Of a stretch of DNA of 16,605 nucleotides, positions 15,201 to 16,605 are shown in pieces. How positions within the stretch are numbered: position 1 is the first letter of the stretch; each line of letters starts with the position of its first letter. Source of the stretch: Desulfobacterales bacterium (GTDB lineage Bacteria; Desulfobacterota; DSM-4660; Desulfatiglandales; B25-G16); NCBI GenBank assembly GCA_030672485.1, contig DAOVGH010000019.1, positions 1-16,605 on the forward strand, given 5' to 3'. Under the pieces are notes generated by a model, which saw nothing but the letters and a program-made list of their open reading frames with translations, ran no database searches and had not been told where the DNA came from. The translations under genes were made by a program, and so were the position numbers.

Positions 15201-15908
15201 CCCAGGGCGATAATAATCAGGGACAGATTGTATATGCTGTACACTGCTAACAGCGGGACTATTTTTCAAATTGCCCTGGCGTCTATCGGGGTACATGACT
15301 TCCTATTGCATAACTGGAATGCCTGGACCAGGCACGGGCCTACTTTCCCCAACTTTCCCAATAAAGATGCCATCCTCTTTCCCCAGAAGTTTTCTGGAAG
15401 ATTTGCGGTCTACCACAGGGTTGACCCGGATATCTGGCTTTCCTATCTTGATGGGCTTGAACCACCCTGGCCGTCTCAAGGCCACAGGATAATCATAACT
15501 CCAAGGACAGGGATGATGTGGGATGGGGTCAGGATCGGTGCAGGGGCTCAGCCGATAAAGACCTCATTTGGATGGCTTATCATATACCACGGAGTAGATT
15601 ATCTGAGGATATACCGGTTGGGGTTGATCTTGGTTGGCCTTGATGATCCCGGAGAGGTGTTGTACAGGTCTCCCAATGCCATCTTGGAGCCCGAAAGGGA
15701 CTATGAGCTTGGTGAAGGAAAAGGCCTTTATTGGGTTCCACGGGTTGTTTTCACGTGCGGCGCTGTGCCAGCATCAAACAAGGATACCTTGGATGCCGAT
15801 GACAGCATCCTTGTTTACTATGGTGCTGCTGATACGGCAATAGGTGTGGCAAGGGCAAAGATCGGTGATCTCATCCCCACCGAGGTGAGAAAACGGGCTG
15901 AAGGATAA
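12270..15908 (+). CDS. Three-part protein: GT-A glycosyltransferase, unknown middle region, GH130 domain
   Basis: A 1212-residue protein. Residues about 22-280 form a GT-A transferase resembling mannosylglycerate or glucosyl-3-phosphoglycerate synthases (GT78/GT81): IVIGIPFYDEADTI, GGKGWAIRA, a DXD equivalent S-S-D ending at D124, EPIGGEFG at 189-196, YYGIDAFLTT at 218-227 and GIRPH ending at H246. A helical extension follows to about 400 (IINGLFPIFLGRLGTFARQLEE). Residues about 400-880 match nothing I know. Residues about 884-1205 are GH130 (mannoside phosphorylase/mannosidase family): RPIIEPLKDHWWESKFVFNCAS, YILYRAVG, G-C-E-D-P-R with probable acid D977, FPNKDAILFP, and GAGAQPIKTSFGWLIIYHGVD. 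ATG 12270 directly follows the GT4 stop, with AGAGG nine nt upstream. No signal peptide is present, so it acts in the cytoplasm. Beta-mannoside synthesis and turnover is the likely theme; the substrate is not determined. Confidence 0.85.
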   Translation: MERQYQKVMQDPLEKARDIKKADIVIGIPFYDEADTISNVFETARGGLETFYPEKRSVIVCVGAPAGEKALEVINNISGKGTSHPIETISFLLKGEIGGKGWAIRAIMEIARLLQADLALFSSDLVAFKEKDGTKGLSSEWVRFLIDPIKKQGVDFVLPRYNRHYFDARIARLFITPLISAIYGKRIAEPIGGEFGISHTLVPKYLENPAVWLSEAGYYGIDAFLTTSALVNNAGMCEVNLGIRPHQASFGKTILTFRGACKGIFERIGEDSDFWQERGEILSYLDTYGVRKQEIPPAVDINHRELMNKYRQGVNRFHYLYEEILPADICNRLVNLADCSREEFELSGPIWAKIVYHFLLSFYFSSELKREDIINGLFPIFLGRLGTFARQLEELKLELDKSIPDYSTPVISGEAERLFELEIEFFVLERGNFLRDWKKREKSLEPYLSKIGSWEFIPHVPLIVPQEITTTSGKVTRARDVYRVLLDRYRTEFQGFIQEKLHVNKDHSSSALIKKVKDFMVEAERGFDELLFPGNLYTVKGTEMVVRSIFRYFAPNREFSFKDEVAYRMIRKHPPSSLITRLGFADLPQLLRDYTPCDVLALASWSEEREYMQRIWDELRETATPSDFELSSIEPLVVSHRIFPALAEMKDQSALNRLTGRIVISDLPKAKGGEFPKIRYFTTIAKNIVEAERFGQIWEEFSKKKDFGNRLINSLKGHWGRTPLSAHNIFENGNQRMLVERIRQMGASIKDDASKEGDRERITLARRIEDLAGSYHLALTLPDNTFIPLSAWTWASYSFKGGRDFPTPLSLHVERDWASTDFLMEYIKAAGLGDEDTVQEKIIELMGEGRESEDLAHHFLGLEKEADRVLIDKISVLKEIPSGRLTRLADRPIIEPLKDHWWESKFVFNCASARIKDKIYILYRAVGDEPNTSYIGLASSKDGIKIDERLDYPIFGPQEDYEGANCRDPKLTKGCEDPRAIIIRDRLYMLYTANSGTIFQIALASIGVHDFLLHNWNAWTRHGPTFPNFPNKDAILFPQKFSGRFAVYHRVDPDIWLSYLDGLEPPWPSQGHRIIITPRTGMMWDGVRIGAGAQPIKTSFGWLIIYHGVDYLRIYRLGLILVGLDDPGEVLYRSPNAILEPERDYELGEGKGLYWVPRVVFTCGAVPASNKDTLDADDSILVYYGAADTAIGVARAKIGDLIPTEVRKRAEG

Positions 15909-16071
15909 TGTGGCTCCCGGAGCATGAATATCCGCACAGACGCCACAATTACCATAAACAACCTCATCCATCATCGCCCTACCCATTCCAGATCAATCCC
16001 GTGCAAGTATTCCCCTCATTTTGAGCATACCAAAGGGCTCAGATGGTTACGAATAGGGTTGGTGAACTCTA

Positions 16072-16098
16072 TTGACTTTGTGATTTATCTAATCTAAT
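16072..16098 (+). promoter_or_regulatory. Candidate promoter for the purine nucleoside phosphorylase gene
   Basis: TTGACT at 16072-16077 is five of six bases to the -35 consensus, and TCTAAT at 16093-16098 is five of six to the -10 consensus. The 15-nt spacer is shorter than ideal. An overlapping earlier TCTAAT (16088-16093) would be too close. It is about 30 nt before the ATG at 16128. The 219-nt gap from 15909 has also a weak inverted repeat TGTGGC/GCCACA (15909-15914, 15942-15947) but no T tract, so no clear terminator. Confidence 0.35.
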
Positions 16099-16127
16099 TA
16101 GGGTACAGACCTACTGGAGAAAGCAGG

Positions 16128-16605
16128 ATGTTTCAGAAGATAAGTGAGGCAGCAGCTTTTATCAGGGGGAGAATAAAATCGGATCCCTTCATAGGGATGA
16201 TTACGGGTACAGGCCTTGCAGACCTTACTGATACCATGGAAATCGCTCAGCATATTCCCTATGAGCGGATACCTCATTTCCCGCAGTCAACCGTTGCCGG
16301 CCACCCCGGTGTCCTTGTCTCTGGCATTCTAGCGGGAAAGCCAGTGCTTGCCATGCAGGGGAGATTTCATATCTACGAGGGATACACAGTTAGCCAGATT
16401 ACCTTTCCGGTCAGGGTGATGGCGAGCTTGGGGGCACAATACCTTTTTATCTCCAGTGCTGCCGGTGGGTTAAATCCCCATTTTAAGCCAGGGGAATTGA
16501 TGCTTCTTACGGATCATATAAATCTGACCGGCAATAATCCCCTCATCGGAAGAAATCTGGAGGAGCTCGGACCCCGATTTCCTGATATGACATCCGCCTA
16601 TGACA
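16128..16605 (+). CDS. Purine nucleoside phosphorylase, trimeric PNP/MTAP family (partial, C-terminus off the right edge)
   Basis: The first 159 codons are present. The enzyme splits purine nucleosides with phosphate, giving the base and ribose-1-phosphate. FIGMITGTGLADL is the phosphate-binding loop, close to the usual G-S-G-L-G but with T and A substitutions. FPQSTVAGHPG, VLAMQGRFHIYEGY and TFPVRVMASLGAQYLFISSAAGGLN are family hallmarks; the usual N-A-A-G-G is S-A-A-G-G here. FKPGELMLLTDHINLTGNNPLIG completes the match. The catalytic Asn and the region that separates guanosine/inosine enzymes from methylthioadenosine enzymes lie beyond the edge, so specificity cannot be set. ATG at 16128-16130 has GGAG at 16116-16119. 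Confidence 0.92.
   Translation, partial: MFQKISEAAAFIRGRIKSDPFIGMITGTGLADLTDTMEIAQHIPYERIPHFPQSTVAGHPGVLVSGILAGKPVLAMQGRFHIYEGYTVSQITFPVRVMASLGAQYLFISSAAGGLNPHFKPGELMLLTDHINLTGNNPLIGRNLEELGPRFPDMTSAYD

Noticed and set aside
12379..15485. Many minus-strand frames of 60-96 codons opposite the GT/GH130 gene
   Set aside because: They lie wholly within a long, motif-rich gene and show no domain of their own; they are antisense shadows.
15909..15947. Inverted repeat TGTGGC/GCCACA after the GH130 fusion gene
   Set aside because: Six-bp arms, a long loop and no following T tract; too weak to call a terminator.

Overview
The window looks like chromosomal DNA from an anaerobic bacterium, most likely Desulfobacterota (the former Deltaproteobacteria) or a close uncultured relative. 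Reasons: moderate GC; a branched-chain amino-acid type ABC transporter and a 3-hydroxyacyl-CoA dehydrogenase; a DUF4911-like gene beside nadK and miaB; an SPL-like radical SAM gene coupled to a ParB-like gene; and short AAGTGCCTAAA-type and GCAGTAAGCAG-type intergenic repeats that I recall, unverified, from such genomes. No rRNA, tRNA, CRISPR array or transposase was recognised.

Layout. 1-1534 (minus): start of a Liv-type operon, substrate-binding protein then LivH permease, the latter cut by the window edge. 1687-3767 (plus): a ParB/KorB-like protein overlapping by ATGA with a spore-photoproduct-lyase-like radical SAM protein that lacks the usual hydrogen-donor cysteine. 3989-4840 (plus): a 3-hydroxybutyryl-CoA dehydrogenase alone with a strong ribosome binding site. 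10670-5073 (minus): a seven-gene co-directional run: COG2187-type phosphotransferase, P-loop kinase, NAD kinase, DUF4911-like protein, exported hypothetical protein, MiaB, response-regulator diguanylate cyclase. Two repeat elements interrupt its first three genes. 11112-15908 (plus): a GT4 glycosyltransferase followed with no gap by a 1212-residue protein with a GT-A transferase domain, a large middle region I cannot identify, and a GH130 domain. 16128 to the right edge (plus): a purine nucleoside phosphorylase, cut by the edge.

How the genes may work together. The phosphotransferase and P-loop kinase correspond to the two halves of a protein that is often fused in other bacteria; here they are separate, with a repeat at the junction. 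The genes from nadK to miaB are packed tightly and are probably co-transcribed. The GT4 and GT/GH130 pair looks like a compact module for making, and possibly phosphorolytically trimming, a mannose-containing glycan or solute; the substrate is unknown. The ParB-like and SPL-like pair looks like one functional unit, possibly acting on DNA, with no established role I can name.

Main places for a second look: the ParB/SPL-like pair, the middle region of the 1212-residue protein, and the 142-bp inverted-repeat element whose arm reaches the nadK start codon.
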